Positions 33,798 through 44,600 of a stretch of DNA of 57,426 nucleotides are shown here, piece after piece (the first letter of the stretch is position 1; each line of letters starts with the position of its first letter). The notes below the pieces were generated by a model. The model saw nothing but the letters and a program-made list of their open reading frames with translations, was not told the origin of the DNA and ran no database searches. The stretch covers positions 1 to 57,426 of the forward strand of contig NZ_JAFIQV010000042.1 of NCBI RefSeq assembly GCF_017356015.1. The letters run 5' to 3'. A program made the translations under genes and the position numbers. Source of the stretch: Azospirillum sp. SYSU D00513 (GTDB lineage: Bacteria; Pseudomonadota; Alphaproteobacteria; Azospirillales; Azospirillaceae).

Positions 33798-34832
33798 ATG
33801 ACGAAACCGTTGACAGGACCCGCCCCCGGGACGCCTGAATCGGCTGCGGACAGCCCGTCCGGACAGCCGGAGAGTCTTATGCCAGCCATCGGTTTCGTGG
33901 TTTTCGAGGGCTTCCAGGTGATGGGGATGGCGGCGCTCTCCGCCTTCGAGATGGCGAATCTCGTGCTCGGCCGGACCGGCTACGAGGTGCATGTGCTGTC
34001 CGAGCATGGCGGTCCGGTGAAGAACTCCCTGGGCTTCTCCATCGACACGGCACCCTTCGGCCCCACCTTCTTCGACACGACGATCACGACCGGATCCCTG
34101 GTCGTGACGCCGTCCTCGGCGGGCCTGCTCGACTACATGCGGACCGCCGCCCAAGAGTCGCGGCGGGTCGCCGGCATCTGCACCGGCGCCTTCGTGCTGG
34201 CCGAGGCGGGGCTGCTCGACGGCCGCAAGGCCACGACCCATTGGGGCCACGCCCGGACCCTCCAGCGCCTCTATCCCAAGGTGAGGGTGGAGGAGGACCG
34301 CATCTTCAGCGTGGACGGCAATGTCTGGACCTCGGCCGGGATGAGCGCCGGGGTCGATCTGGCGCTGGCGCTGGTCGAGAACGACTTCGGGCAGGAGGTC
34401 GCCAAGGCCGTGGCCCGCAAGCTCGTCGTCTATCTGCGCCGGACGGGCGGGCAGTCCCAGTTCTCCACCCTCCTGGAGCTGGAGCCCAAGTCCGACCGCG
34501 TGCGCAAGGCGCTGGTCTACGCGAAGGAGAACCTGAAGAACGAGCTGTCGGTCGAGGAGCTGGCGGAGGCCGCGAGCCTCAGCCCCCGCCAGTTCAGCCG
34601 CGTCTTCCGCCAGGAAACCGGCCAGTCACCCGCCAAGGCGGTGGAGCATCTGCGGCTGGAGGCGGCGCGCGTGATGATGGAGGACGGGCGCCATCCCATG
34701 GACGTCATCGCCCGCGAGACGGGCTTCGCCGACCGCGAACGCATGCGGCGTGCCTTCCTGCGCTCCTACGGCCAGCCGCCCCAGGTCATCCGGCGCTCGG
34801 CGGAACAGGAGCGCGAGCTGGCGGTCCATTGA
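33798..34832 (+). CDS. GlxA family regulator (DJ-1/PfpI + AraC), copy 2
   Basis: A 344-aa paralog of the preceding gene, same domain order: DJ-1/PfpI (about 28-215, cysteine in AGICTGAFVLAEAGLLDGRK) and AraC HTH (about 240-335). The start at 33798 (GGAG site) adds a 27-residue Pro-rich leader absent from copy 1; an in-frame ATG at 33879, with GGAGAG upstream, would remove it. The two differ mainly in the ligand-domain loops, suggesting different signals. Confidence 0.92.
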   Translation: MTKPLTGPAPGTPESAADSPSGQPESLMPAIGFVVFEGFQVMGMAALSAFEMANLVLGRTGYEVHVLSEHGGPVKNSLGFSIDTAPFGPTFFDTTITTGSLVVTPSSAGLLDYMRTAAQESRRVAGICTGAFVLAEAGLLDGRKATTHWGHARTLQRLYPKVRVEEDRIFSVDGNVWTSAGMSAGVDLALALVENDFGQEVAKAVARKLVVYLRRTGGQSQFSTLLELEPKSDRVRKALVYAKENLKNELSVEELAEAASLSPRQFSRVFRQETGQSPAKAVEHLRLEAARVMMEDGRHPMDVIARETGFADRERMRRAFLRSYGQPPQVIRRSAEQERELAVH

Positions 34833-34965
34833 GCGGCTGAGGGTCGAGGGGCAGCGGTTCGAGAGGCCGTGCCGACATGTCCGAAAAGGAGGGACTTTCG
34901 ACCTTCGGCGTCTGAGGCGCCGGCCCTAACCTCATGGCGGTTCAGCCCCAGTTCCGGACACCGCC

Positions 34966-35412
34966 ATGACCACCATTCACGTCAACGGCCGCGCCCATGA
35001 GGTCGCGGTGGAAGCCGACACGCCGCTCCTCTGGGTCCTTCGCGACACGCTCGGCCTGACCGGGACGAAGTACGGATGCGGCATTGCCCAGTGCGGCGCT
35101 TGCACCGTCCTGATCGACGGCGAGGCCACCCGCTCCTGCCAGGTTCCGGTCGAGAGCGTCGGCAACGCCGACATCCGCACCATCGAGGCGATCGAGGAGG
35201 ACGCCGTCGGCCGCAAGGTGGTCGAGGCCTGGGTCGCCTCCCAGGTGCCGCAGTGCGGCTACTGCCAGTCGGGCCAGGTCATGGCCGCGACCGCGCTGCT
35301 GAAGCAGACTCCGCAGCCGACCGAGGCCGACATCCAGGACGCGATGACGAATCTCTGCCGATGCGGGACCTACAACCGCGTCGCCTCGGCCATCCGCCAG
35401 GCCGCCGGCTGA
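34966..35412 (+). CDS. iorA: (2Fe-2S) subunit of molybdenum hydroxylase (IorA-like)
   Basis: A 148-aa electron-transfer subunit of the xanthine dehydrogenase family. It has a plant-type [2Fe-2S] cluster (C38, C43, C46, C58) and a second helical-domain cluster (C97, C100, C131, C133). Together with the next gene it matches the two-subunit isoquinoline 1-oxidoreductase type, which hydroxylates N-heterocycles or oxidises aldehydes; there is no FAD subunit. Gap of 13 bp to the large subunit. Confidence 0.93.
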   Translation: MTTIHVNGRAHEVAVEADTPLLWVLRDTLGLTGTKYGCGIAQCGACTVLIDGEATRSCQVPVESVGNADIRTIEAIEEDAVGRKVVEAWVASQVPQCGYCQSGQVMAATALLKQTPQPTEADIQDAMTNLCRCGTYNRVASAIRQAAG

Positions 35413-35425
35413 GGGGGGACCGGAC

Positions 35426-37690
35426 ATGAACAGCCTGCAGACCCTGCACGCCCGGGCCGCCGCCACGCTGATGGACGCGCCCCTGGAGTCACCCGCCGGC
35501 GCGGGGACCCGCGTCTCCAACCTCTCGCGCCGCGCCTTCCTGGGCTTCGGCGCCGGCGCGCTCGTCCTGGGCGCGCTGCTTCCGCCCATGCCCGCGCTCG
35601 CGCAGGCCGCGGCGGCACCCAAGCCCGGCACGCGCGTGCCGGCCTTCCTGGTCATCGGCAAGGACAATGCCGTCACGCTGCTGAGCCCCTTCGTGGAAGG
35701 CGGGCAGGGGATCAACACCGGCCTCGCCCAGATCGTCGGCGAGGAGCTGGACGTCCACCCGTCGCGCTTCACCGTCGAATGCGCGCCGCCCGGCGCCGAT
35801 TACGCGGTCATCAACGGGCTGCGCATGACCGGCGGCAGCTTCTCCACCCGGTCCAGCTACGATCTCATGCGCCGCCTCGGCGCCACCGCCCGCGACATGA
35901 TGATCCGCGCCGCGGCGGCGCGGCTGAAGGTCGTGCCGGGAAGCCTGACCACCGACGACGGGCATGTCGTCCACGCCGCCTCCGGACGGCGGCTGACCTA
36001 TGGCGAGTTGGCCGACGAGGCGCTGGCCCTGGCGCCGGACGAGGCCGTCGCGCTGCGCGATCCGGCGAACTTCCGCTACATCCGCAAGCCCATGGACCGG
36101 CTGGACGTGCGGGCGAAATCGACCGGCAAGGCCGTCTACGCCATCGACCAGACGGTCGAAGGGATGCTCCACGCCGCCGTCCGGCACGCGCCGCATCTCG
36201 GCACCCAGCCGGACGCGCTCGCCAACGAGGCGGCGGTCGCCGTGATGCCGGGCGTCCATTCCGTGCACCGGCTGCCGGGCGCCGTGGCGGTCGCCGCTGA
36301 CAGCTGGTGGCGCGCCCGCAAGGCCGTCGAGGCGCTGGAGGTGGCCTGGTCCAAGCCGGCGCCCACGGGGTTCGAGACGGTGGCCGCGGATTACTCCTCG
36401 CAAGGCATCCTCGCCGCGCTCAAGGCCTCGACGGCGTCAGGTCCGCTCGCCGAGACGGAGGGCGACGTCGCCGCCGCCTTCGCCTCGGCCGCCAAGGTGA
36501 TCGAGGCGGAATACGACGCGCCCTACCTCGCCCACGGGCAGCTCGAACCGCCCTCCAGCATCGCGCGCTTCAACCCGGACGGGACGCTGGAGCTGTGGGC
36601 GCCGAACCAGATGCCGGAGCTGTTCCAGTCGGTCGCCGCCCAGACGGCCGGGCTGCCGCCGGAAAAGGTCATCCTGCATTCGCCGACCCTCGGCGGCTTC
36701 TTCGGCCGGCATTTCCTGTACGGCAGCTCCAACCCCTTCCTCCAGGCGATCCAGCTCGCCAAGGCCACCAACCGCCCGGTGAAGGTGCTGTGGTCGCGGG
36801 AGGAGGAGTTCCGCATGGACGCCGTGCGTCCGCTGAGCTTCAGCCGCTTCAAGGCGGCGCTGGACCCGCAGGGCCGGCCCACGGCGATCCAGGTCCGCAC
36901 CGTCGGGGAGGGGCCGCTCGGCCGCTGGTTCGGCGCCATCTTCAACGGGCCGGTGGACAGCTCGGCCGTGGAAGGCATCGTCGCGAAGCCCTACGCCGTG
37001 CCGAACCGCAGCATGGAATACGTGAAGGTCCCGCACCCCGTGACGATCGCCTTCTGGCGGTCGGTCGGCCATTCCATGAACGACTATTTCTATGAGGGCT
37101 TTTTCGACGAGATCGCGGACGCCGGCGGGCGCGACCCGTACGAGCTTCGCCTGGAGCTGCTGAAGGACAAGCCGCGCCACCGCGCCCTGCTGGAGACGGT
37201 CGCCAGGCTCTCCGGCGGCTGGAAGCGCGGCCCCTACGAGGCCGAAGGCGGCAAGCGGGCGCGCGGCGTCTCCATGGCATCGCCCTTCGGATCGGAGACG
37301 GCGACCGTCGCGGAGGTCTCCATCGAGGACGGGGAGGTGCGCGTCCACAACCTATGGATCGCCTTCGATCCAGGCAGCATCGTCAACCCGGCCATCGTGA
37401 AGGCGCAGGTGGAGTCGGCGGCGGCTCTCGGCCTGTCGGCGACCCTGTTCGAGGATCTCTCCTACGAGGGCGGCGTCCGGCAGTCGCACAATTTCGACGA
37501 CTACCCCATCCTGCCCCGCCGCGCGATGCCGGCGGTGCATGTGGAGATCGTGGAAAGCGGCGCTCCGATGGGCGGTGTCGGGGAGCCCGGCCTGCCGGGG
37601 GTGGCGCCCGCCGTGGTGAACGCCGTCGCGGCGCTCACCGGCCAGCGCATCCGCAGCCTGCCCCTGGCGAAGGCCAAGATCGGCGTGTGA
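35426..37690 (+). CDS. iorB: Molybdopterin-binding subunit of molybdenum hydroxylase (IorB-like)
   Basis: A 754-aa catalytic subunit. The twin-arginine signal SRRAFLGFGAGALVLG (near residue 29) indicates Tat export to the periplasm or membrane of the folded, cofactor-loaded enzyme. Molybdopterin-cytosine-dinucleotide-binding stretches include GGFFGRHFLYG, and the C-terminus has the conserved GVGEPGLPGVAPAV, with the active-site Glu. It pairs with iorA. The natural substrate cannot be deduced. A terminator follows. Confidence 0.94.
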   Translation: MNSLQTLHARAAATLMDAPLESPAGAGTRVSNLSRRAFLGFGAGALVLGALLPPMPALAQAAAAPKPGTRVPAFLVIGKDNAVTLLSPFVEGGQGINTGLAQIVGEELDVHPSRFTVECAPPGADYAVINGLRMTGGSFSTRSSYDLMRRLGATARDMMIRAAAARLKVVPGSLTTDDGHVVHAASGRRLTYGELADEALALAPDEAVALRDPANFRYIRKPMDRLDVRAKSTGKAVYAIDQTVEGMLHAAVRHAPHLGTQPDALANEAAVAVMPGVHSVHRLPGAVAVAADSWWRARKAVEALEVAWSKPAPTGFETVAADYSSQGILAALKASTASGPLAETEGDVAAAFASAAKVIEAEYDAPYLAHGQLEPPSSIARFNPDGTLELWAPNQMPELFQSVAAQTAGLPPEKVILHSPTLGGFFGRHFLYGSSNPFLQAIQLAKATNRPVKVLWSREEEFRMDAVRPLSFSRFKAALDPQGRPTAIQVRTVGEGPLGRWFGAIFNGPVDSSAVEGIVAKPYAVPNRSMEYVKVPHPVTIAFWRSVGHSMNDYFYEGFFDEIADAGGRDPYELRLELLKDKPRHRALLETVARLSGGWKRGPYEAEGGKRARGVSMASPFGSETATVAEVSIEDGEVRVHNLWIAFDPGSIVNPAIVKAQVESAAALGLSATLFEDLSYEGGVRQSHNFDDYPILPRRAMPAVHVEIVESGAPMGGVGEPGLPGVAPAVVNAVAALTGQRIRSLPLAKAKIGV

Positions 37691-37694
37691 GGCG

Positions 37695-37726
37695 CGGCGG
37701 CCCTCCCCGGAGCGGGAGGGCCGCCG
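37695..37726 (+). terminator. Hairpin after iorB
   Basis: A perfect 13-bp stem (37695-37707 with 37714-37726, spacer CGGAGC) starts four bases after the iorB stop. A weaker hairpin with TTTTCTTC follows near 37735-37755. Confidence 0.7.
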
Positions 37727-37801
37727 ACGAAGCCGCGTGATTTCACGTTTTCTTCGCGCCCATGGCGCCGCATAATGGCCGGACCGCGCCATGGCCGATG
37801 C

Positions 37802-38731
37802 ATGCCGAATCCCGATTTCAATCTGCTGCTCACGCTCGACGTCCTGCTCGAGGAGGGCAGCGTCGCGCGCGCGGCGCGCCGGTTGAGGCTCAGCCCCTCG
37901 GCGATGAGCCGGGCGCTGGCCCGGCTGCGCGAGGCGACGGGCGATCCTCTGCTGGTCAGGGCCGGGCGCGGCCTCGTGCCCACGCCGCGCGCGCTCGAAC
38001 TGCGTGAAAGCGTCGGCCGGATCGTGCGGGACGCGGAAGCCGTCCTGCGCCCGGCGGGGGCGCTGGACATCGGGCAACTCGACCGGACCTTCACGCTGCG
38101 GACCGGCGAAGGGTTCGTGGAGACCTTCGGGCCGGGCCTCCTCGCCCGCGCCCGTGAGGAGGCGCCCGGCGTGCGGCTCCGCTTCCTGCCGAAGCCGGAC
38201 AAGGACAGCGCGCCGCTCCGCGACGGGACCGTCGATCTGGAGACCGGCGTCGTGGGAGAGGCGACGGGGCCGGAGCTGCGCGCTCAGGGCCTGTTCCGGG
38301 ACCGTTTCGTCGGGGTCGTGCGGGCCGGCCATCCGCTCGGCCGGGGCGCGATCACGCCCGCCCGCTACGCCGGCGGACGGCACATCCTCGTCTCGCGGCG
38401 CGGCTTTGGCAGGGCGCCGGTGGACGAGGCGCTGGAAGCCCTGGGGCTGGAGCGGGAGATCGCCACGAGCGTCGGCGGCTTCTCGACCGCGCTGGCGCTG
38501 GCGCGGGCCTCCGACCTGATCGCCACCGTTCCCGAACGGCACACCACGGGGCTGCGGACCGATCTGTTCAGTTTTCCCCTCCCGGTGCCCGTGCCGGACA
38601 TCCTGGTTTCGCTGCTCTGGCACCCGCGGCTCGACGCCGACCCGGCGCACCGCTGGCTGCGCGGCTGCGTCCGGGAGGTCTGCGCGGAGCCGCTTCCGCC
38701 GTCCCAAGCCGGCGCCGCGTCCGCGTCATGA
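37802..38731 (+). CDS. LysR family regulator
   Basis: A 309-aa LysR-type regulator beginning MPNPDFNLLLTLDVLLEEGS, the NodD/NahR-like HTH form (NFNLL..LDALL), with recognition helix SPSAMSRALARLREATGDPL. Start at 37802; an upstream in-frame ATG adds nine residues of unlikely coding sequence. It is 111 bp downstream of iorB and convergent with an MFS gene, overlapping its stop by 6 bp. It may control either. Confidence 0.9.
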   Translation: MPNPDFNLLLTLDVLLEEGSVARAARRLRLSPSAMSRALARLREATGDPLLVRAGRGLVPTPRALELRESVGRIVRDAEAVLRPAGALDIGQLDRTFTLRTGEGFVETFGPGLLARAREEAPGVRLRFLPKPDKDSAPLRDGTVDLETGVVGEATGPELRAQGLFRDRFVGVVRAGHPLGRGAITPARYAGGRHILVSRRGFGRAPVDEALEALGLEREIATSVGGFSTALALARASDLIATVPERHTTGLRTDLFSFPLPVPVPDILVSLLWHPRLDADPAHRWLRGCVREVCAEPLPPSQAGAASAS

Positions 38732-40180
38732 CGCGTCGCCGGCGCGGCGGCCAGCCGGGGCACGGCTCGCCACGGCAATGGCGAGCGCGGCGACGACCAG
38801 GATCGCCGCGGCGGCGAAGGTGATCCGCGTGCCGGCGGCGACCGCATCGGGGCTCGCCGCCGCGACGTCGGTTGCCGCCGAGGCGACGGCGAACAGGGCG
38901 CCCATGGCCGAGGCCCCGGTGACGAGGCCGAGATTGCGCGACAGGGTGAGCATGCCGGACACGACGCCCCGCCGGTCCGGGGGCACGTCCGCCATCACGG
39001 CGGTGTTGTTGGCCGTCTGGAACAGCGCATAGCCCACGGTGACCAAGAGGATGGGAGCGACGTAGCCGGCAACGCCGAGCGTCGCGGGGATCACGGACAG
39101 CAGCAGTGAACCGGCCGCCATGCCGCAGAGCCCGGCGACCGTCATGCGCCGCGCGCCAAAACGGTCGGCGAGGCGCCCGGCCGCCACACCGGTGAGTGCT
39201 GCGGCGAACGGGCCGGCCGACAGGACGAGCCCGGTCATGGCCGTGTCGAGCCCAAGCGCGCGGGAGAGGTGGAAGGGACCCACGACCAGCGTCGCCATCA
39301 CCACCGTCGAGACCAGCGCGCTCATGGCGAGGCCCGGCCCCAGCACCGGATCGCGGAACATCGCCGGCCGGATCAGGGGCGGCGACGCCCTCGCCTCGAC
39401 GCGCAGGAAGAGGACGGCGCCGAGCACGGCGGCGGCCAGCAGCGCCAGGTTGAGCGGGCCGAGACCGCCGCGCCCCACCGTCATGGCCAATGCATAAGCC
39501 GCGAGCGTCAGGGCGAGCAGCAGCATGCCCGTCCCGTCGAAGCCGTCCAGGCCAGCCTTCGGCGTTTGGCGGTCGGGCGCCAGATGGCGGCGGGCGAGGA
39601 GGAAGGCCAGCGCGCCCAGCGGCAGGTTGAGGAGGAAGATCGCCCGCCAGCCCGGCCCGGCGATCAGCAGGCCGCCGAGCGAGGGTCCCAGCGCGGTGCC
39701 GACGGCCGACATGGTCCCGAGCAGCCCCATGGCGCTGCCAGTCCTCTCCTTGGGAACGGTCTCGCCGATGAAAGCCATGGTCAGCGCCATCATGACGGCG
39801 GCACCAAGGCCCTGCGCCGCACGGGCGGCAACCAGCAGCGGGAGCGAGGGTGCTGAGCCGCACAGGGCCGAAGCCCCGGTGAACAACAAAATCCCCGCCA
39901 GCAGCAGGCGCCGCCGGCCGATCAGGTCGCCGAGCCGCCCGACGCCGACGATCAGGCTGGTGACGGCGAGCAGATAGGCGATGACGACCCATTGGACGTC
40001 CTGGAAGGACGCGCCGAACGCCTGTCCGAGCGTCGGCAGGGCGACATTGGCGACGCTGGTGCCGAGCGAGGACAGCAGCATGGACAGCGAGAGCGCGGCG
40101 AGCGCCCAGCGGGCGGAGGCCGCCGGCCGGGCGCCCCCGGTCCCCGCCTCCATGCCCGTGGCGGTGGTGCCTTTCATCAT
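38726..40180 (-). CDS. MFS drug/proton antiporter, DHA2-like (14 helices)
   Basis: A 484-aa exporter of the EmrB/QacA type with about 14 membrane helices. The N-terminal ALSLSMLLSSLGTSVANVAL and loop GRLGDLIGRRRLLLAG fit the family. The start at 40180 follows AAGGAAGG; a longer frame is rejected. It is divergent from the next MFS gene (235 bp apart). No membrane-fusion partner gene is adjacent, so it may act alone. Confidence 0.92.
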   Translation of the reverse strand: MMKGTTATGMEAGTGGARPAASARWALAALSLSMLLSSLGTSVANVALPTLGQAFGASFQDVQWVVIAYLLAVTSLIVGVGRLGDLIGRRRLLLAGILLFTGASALCGSAPSLPLLVAARAAQGLGAAVMMALTMAFIGETVPKERTGSAMGLLGTMSAVGTALGPSLGGLLIAGPGWRAIFLLNLPLGALAFLLARRHLAPDRQTPKAGLDGFDGTGMLLLALTLAAYALAMTVGRGGLGPLNLALLAAAVLGAVLFLRVEARASPPLIRPAMFRDPVLGPGLAMSALVSTVVMATLVVGPFHLSRALGLDTAMTGLVLSAGPFAAALTGVAAGRLADRFGARRMTVAGLCGMAAGSLLLSVIPATLGVAGYVAPILLVTVGYALFQTANNTAVMADVPPDRRGVVSGMLTLSRNLGLVTGASAMGALFAVASAATDVAAASPDAVAAGTRITFAAAAILVVAALAIAVASRAPAGRRAGDAS

Positions 40181-40415
40181 GACCTTCCTTTCCGGCTCCC
40201 CGATTGGAGCCCCGGCAAGGCTGGACCCATGGCGGGCATGGCGGAACGCGCGTCGTTTGCAGTCCATTCGTGCATGGAACGCCATGTCATGGCCGAAGGC
40301 GGCGTGATGTGGCCGGTGAAATGTCCTGAAACGCTGTTTACCCGACATTCAGGCCGGATCGGGAAGGGGCTAGCCTGTCCTCGGCAGACACGTCCCTCCT
40401 TCAGGAGTTCGCTCC

Positions 40416-41639
40416 ATGTCCTCCAAGGTCCCGCTCTATTGGATGGCCCTCGGCTCCTTCGCCGTGGGCACCGAGAGCTTCATGATCGCGGCGATCCTGC
40501 CGGAGATCGCGGCCGACCTGTCGGTCAGCGAGCAGGCCGCCGGCCAGCTCGTCTCCGTCTTCGCGCTGACCTACGCGGCCAGCTCCCCGATCCTCACCGC
40601 CGCGACGGGCGGGCTGAGCCGGCGCCTGCTGCTGATCGGCACCATGACCGCCTTCGTGCTCGCGAACATCGTGGCCGCTATGGCGAGCGGCTACGCCGGC
40701 CTGCTGGTGGCGCGCGTCCTGCTCGCCATGGCGGCTGGGCTGTTCGTCCCCAACGCCAACGCGCTGGCCGGCACGCTGGTCGGGCCGGAGGAGCGCGGGC
40801 GCGCCCTGTCCATCGTGACGAGCGGGCTGAGCCTCGCCATCGTCTTCGGCGTGCCCCTGGGCGCGCTCGTCGGCAACAGCCTCGGTTGGCGGATGACCTT
40901 CGCGGCGGTCGCGGCGCTGGCCGTCGCCGCGGTCATCGGCCTTCTCGTCGGGCTGCCGCGGTCGATGGAGGTCGCGGCGCCCGTCGCCAGCCTCGGCGCG
41001 CGGCTGGCGGCCTTGAAGAACCCGGCCGTCCGCCGCCCGCTCGCCATCACCGCCCTGTGGGCCATGGGTCCCTTCACCGTCTATCCCTACATCGCCTCCT
41101 ACCTGCGGGAGGCCACGGGGCTGGACGGGGCGGCCGTCGGCTTCGCCCTCTTCGCCTGGGGGCTGGCTGCCTTCGCCGGGCTGACCTTCGGCGGGCGGGC
41201 GGCGGACCGGCTGGGCAGCCGGCGCGTCGTGAGGGCCACGCTGCCCCTGACGGCCGCCGCGCTGGCGAGCCTGTCCCTGACCGCCCATGTCGTGCCGCCC
41301 TCCCTGGCGCTCCTGCCCGTGCTCGCCGGCATCCTGGCCTGGGGCTTCGCGGCCTGGGCCTTCTACCCGGCGCAGCAGGCGCGGCTGATCGCCGCCGTCG
41401 GCCCGCAGGGCGCGCCGATCATCCTGTCCGTGAACGCGTCCTTCCACTATTTCGGCTTTTCGGTGGGGGCGGCGGCCGGGTCGCTGGTGCTGGGCTTCGG
41501 CGGCGTCCGGGACCTCGGCTGGGTCGGCGGCCTCTGGGTCGCGCTCGCCTGCCTGCTGGAATTTCAGGCCTTCTCGCGGTCGGCCGCCGTGTCGGCCAGC
41601 ACGGAGTCGAGCAGCCGGATCAGGTCGTCGATGCGGTAG
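40416..41639 (+). CDS. MFS transporter, DHA1-like
   Basis: A 407-aa, 12-helix transporter resembling sugar-efflux or arabinose-efflux permeases (ALGSFAVGTESFMIAAILPE). The last 22 residues (about 386-407) are encoded in DNA that is antisense to the end of the histidine kinase gene and are Ser/Arg-rich, unlike the rest; the family's normal end is near residue 385. The native stop may have been lost or overrun. GGAG precedes the start. Confidence 0.9.
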   Translation: MSSKVPLYWMALGSFAVGTESFMIAAILPEIAADLSVSEQAAGQLVSVFALTYAASSPILTAATGGLSRRLLLIGTMTAFVLANIVAAMASGYAGLLVARVLLAMAAGLFVPNANALAGTLVGPEERGRALSIVTSGLSLAIVFGVPLGALVGNSLGWRMTFAAVAALAVAAVIGLLVGLPRSMEVAAPVASLGARLAALKNPAVRRPLAITALWAMGPFTVYPYIASYLREATGLDGAAVGFALFAWGLAAFAGLTFGGRAADRLGSRRVVRATLPLTAAALASLSLTAHVVPPSLALLPVLAGILAWGFAAWAFYPAQQARLIAAVGPQGAPIILSVNASFHYFGFSVGAAAGSLVLGFGGVRDLGWVGGLWVALACLLEFQAFSRSAAVSASTESSSRIRSSMR

Positions 41640-44600
41640 GGCTTGGCGAGCACCTGGACCCCCGTGGCGCGGGCGATCTCCTCGCTGTAGCCGGTGGCGA
41701 GGATCACCGGCAGTCCGGGGTAGAGGCGCCGGACCTCGCGGGCCAGATCCACCCCGCTCATGCTGCCGGGCATGACCACGTCGCTGAACAGCACGTCGAC
41801 GCTTCCCGCCGCGACCCCCGCCTCGAGTGCCGCCAGCGCCTCGTCGGCGTTGGCCGCCCGCGTCACCCGCCAGCCGGCGTCCTCCAGCGCGGCGGCGACG
41901 GTGGAGGCCACGACGGGGTCGTCCTCCACGAGGAGCAGCCGGCCGCCACAGCCCGCCGCCGGCCCGCTGTGGCCGGACTCCTCGGCCAGCTTGGGCAGGG
42001 CCAGCTTGGGCAGGGTATGAGAGCGGCGCAGCAGGAGGGCGATGGTCGTGCCCCGTCCCTCCTCGCTGTCGATCCAGGCGGTGCCGCCGGCCTGCCGGGC
42101 GAGGCCGTAGACCTGGGCGAGGCCGAGGCCGCTGCCCTTGCCGACCTCCTTGGTGGTGAAGAAGGGGTCGAAGGCGCGGGCGCGCACCTCGGCGGGCATG
42201 CCGGTGCCGGTGTCGGCCACGGACAGCCGCACGAACTCGCCCTCCAGCCCGGACGGATCACCGGCCTCCAGCGTCACGTTCCCGGCCTCGACCGTCAGGC
42301 GCCCGCCGCCGGGCATGGCGTCGCGCGCGTTCACAGCGAGGTTGATCAGCGCCAGCTCGAACTGCGTCGGGTCCAGCTCCACCGGCCACAGGCCGGGGCC
42401 GAAGCGCGTCTCCAGCCGGATGTCGGCGCGCAGGGCGCGTTCCAGAAGGCCCGACATGCCTAGCACCCGGTCGCGCACGTCGATCGGCTCCGGCCGCAGG
42501 CTGTCGCGCCGGGCGAAGGCCATGAGCTGCTGGACCAGCTTGGCGCCCCGGTCCACCGCCTGCTGGCCCGCGTCGAGCAGCGGGCGGATGCGCGGCTCGT
42601 CCGTGCGCCGGCCGATCATGGTCAGGCAGCCGCCCAGGGCCTGGAGCAGGTTGTTGAAGTCGTGCGCCACCCCTCCGGTGAGCTGGCCGACGGCCTCCAT
42701 CTTCTGCGCCTGGCGGAGCTGGTCCTCCGCCTGCCGCAGGGCGGCGTCCGCCTCGCGGCGCGCGGTGACGTCGCGGCCGACCGCGTGGATGAAGCCCTCC
42801 TCCGGCACCGCGATCCAGGAGATCCAGCGGTAGGACCCGTCCTTGTGGAGGTAGCGGTTCTCGAAGCGCATCGTGGACAGGTTCTTGGACAGCTGGCCAA
42901 CTTCCGCCAGCGTCGCCGCGCGATCGTCCGGATGGACCAGATCCAGGAAGCTGGTGCCGATCAGCTCTCCCTCCTGCCAGCCGAGCAGGGCGGTCCAGGC
43001 CGGGTTCGTCGCCGTGACGCTGCCGTCGAAGCGCGCCACCAGCATGATGTCGGTGGAGAGCCGCCACATGCGGTCGCGTTCGGCCGTGCGCTCGGCGACG
43101 CGCCGCTCCAGCGTGGCGTTGAGGTCCAGAAGCGCATCCTCGGCCCGCTTGCGGTCGGTGATGTCGTAGCAGACGCCGAAGACGCGGGCGGGGCCGCCGG
43201 CGTCCTCCGGCACGGATTGGCCCTGCCGCGCCACCCAGCGCAGCTCCCCGTCGATGGGCCGCCGGATGCGGTACTCGACATAGCCCAGCCCGCCGGTCGG
43301 CACCGCTCCGGGGCTCAGCGTGTTCAGGCGCGGCCGGTCTTCGGGATGGATGATCGCCGCCAGTTCCGGCAGCGGGACCAGGGGGCGGGGCGGGATGCCC
43401 CAGAGGCGGCAGAACTCCGCCGACACGGCGAGCATGCCGTCGTTGCGCAGCTCGAAGGTGCCGATGCCGCCGGCCTCCTGCGCGATGCGCAGCCGCTCCT
43501 CGCTGGCGCGCAGGGCCTCCACGGCGCGGCGCGCCTCGGTGATGTCGTTGCCGGCGACGAAGATGGCCGTCACCCGTCCTTCGGCGTCGCGGATGGGCTG
43601 GTAGACGAAATCCACCCAGCGCTGCTCCAGCGGGCCGCCGTCCCGGCGCCGCAGCCGGGAGGAGACGCCGTGCCCGACGAAGGGCTCGCCCGTCGCGCGG
43701 ACCCGGTCCAGCAGCTCGATGAAGCCCTGTTCCTCCAACTCCGGCAGCGCCTGCATGATCGGCTTGCCCAGTATGTCGCGCCGGCCGACATGCTCCTGGT
43801 AGGCGTCGTTGGTCATCTCGAACGCATGGTCGGGGCCGCGCAGCACGCACATGAAGCCCGGCGCCTGGCGGAAGAGGTCGCGCAGCCGGTCCCCCTCGGC
43901 GGCCAGCCGGGCGTTGGCGGCCCTGACCGCCTCCCGCTCCGCCTGGAGCGCGCGGTTGGCCTCGGCCAGCGCCTCGTTGGCGCGTCGCAGCGACAGTTCC
44001 GCCCGCGCGCGCTCGACGGCGGACCAGGTCCGCTCGGCGACCTCGCGCACCAGCTCGATCTCGTCCGGCCGCCAGCGCCGGGCCGTGCGGTTGTGGACGT
44101 AGAGCGCCGCGACCATGCGGCCGTTCTTCACGAGGCTCGCCGTGATGACGGCCGCCATCTCCAGCGCGGCGAAGGCGGCCTGATGCTCCGCCGAGGCGGT
44201 CTGCGGATCGGTGGCGGCGTCGTGGACGACGACCGGGCGGCCCTGCCGCAGGGCGGCGAGGATCTCCGGCCCAAAGGCCTCCAGGTCGTGCGTGCCAACG
44301 TGCGAGGCGACCGTGCCGTCGGTCCAGTTGCGGGTGGTGGTGAAGTAGCGGGCACCCTCGTCCACCACGCCGTAGCCGACGCGGCTCGTGGCGAGCGCGC
44401 GGCCGAGCGCCTCCTCCGCCGCGGCGACGATGTCGTCGGGCTCGGCGAGACCGCGGAGTTTTTCCTCCAGCTCCAGGTGGAAGGCCGCTCGCCGCTCGCC
44501 GAGCACCTTCTCCGTCGTCTCCGACGCAGCGCAGAACATACCGGCCACCCGGCCGCTCTCGTCGCGGACGGGCGTGTAGGAGAAGGTGAACCAGGCCTCC

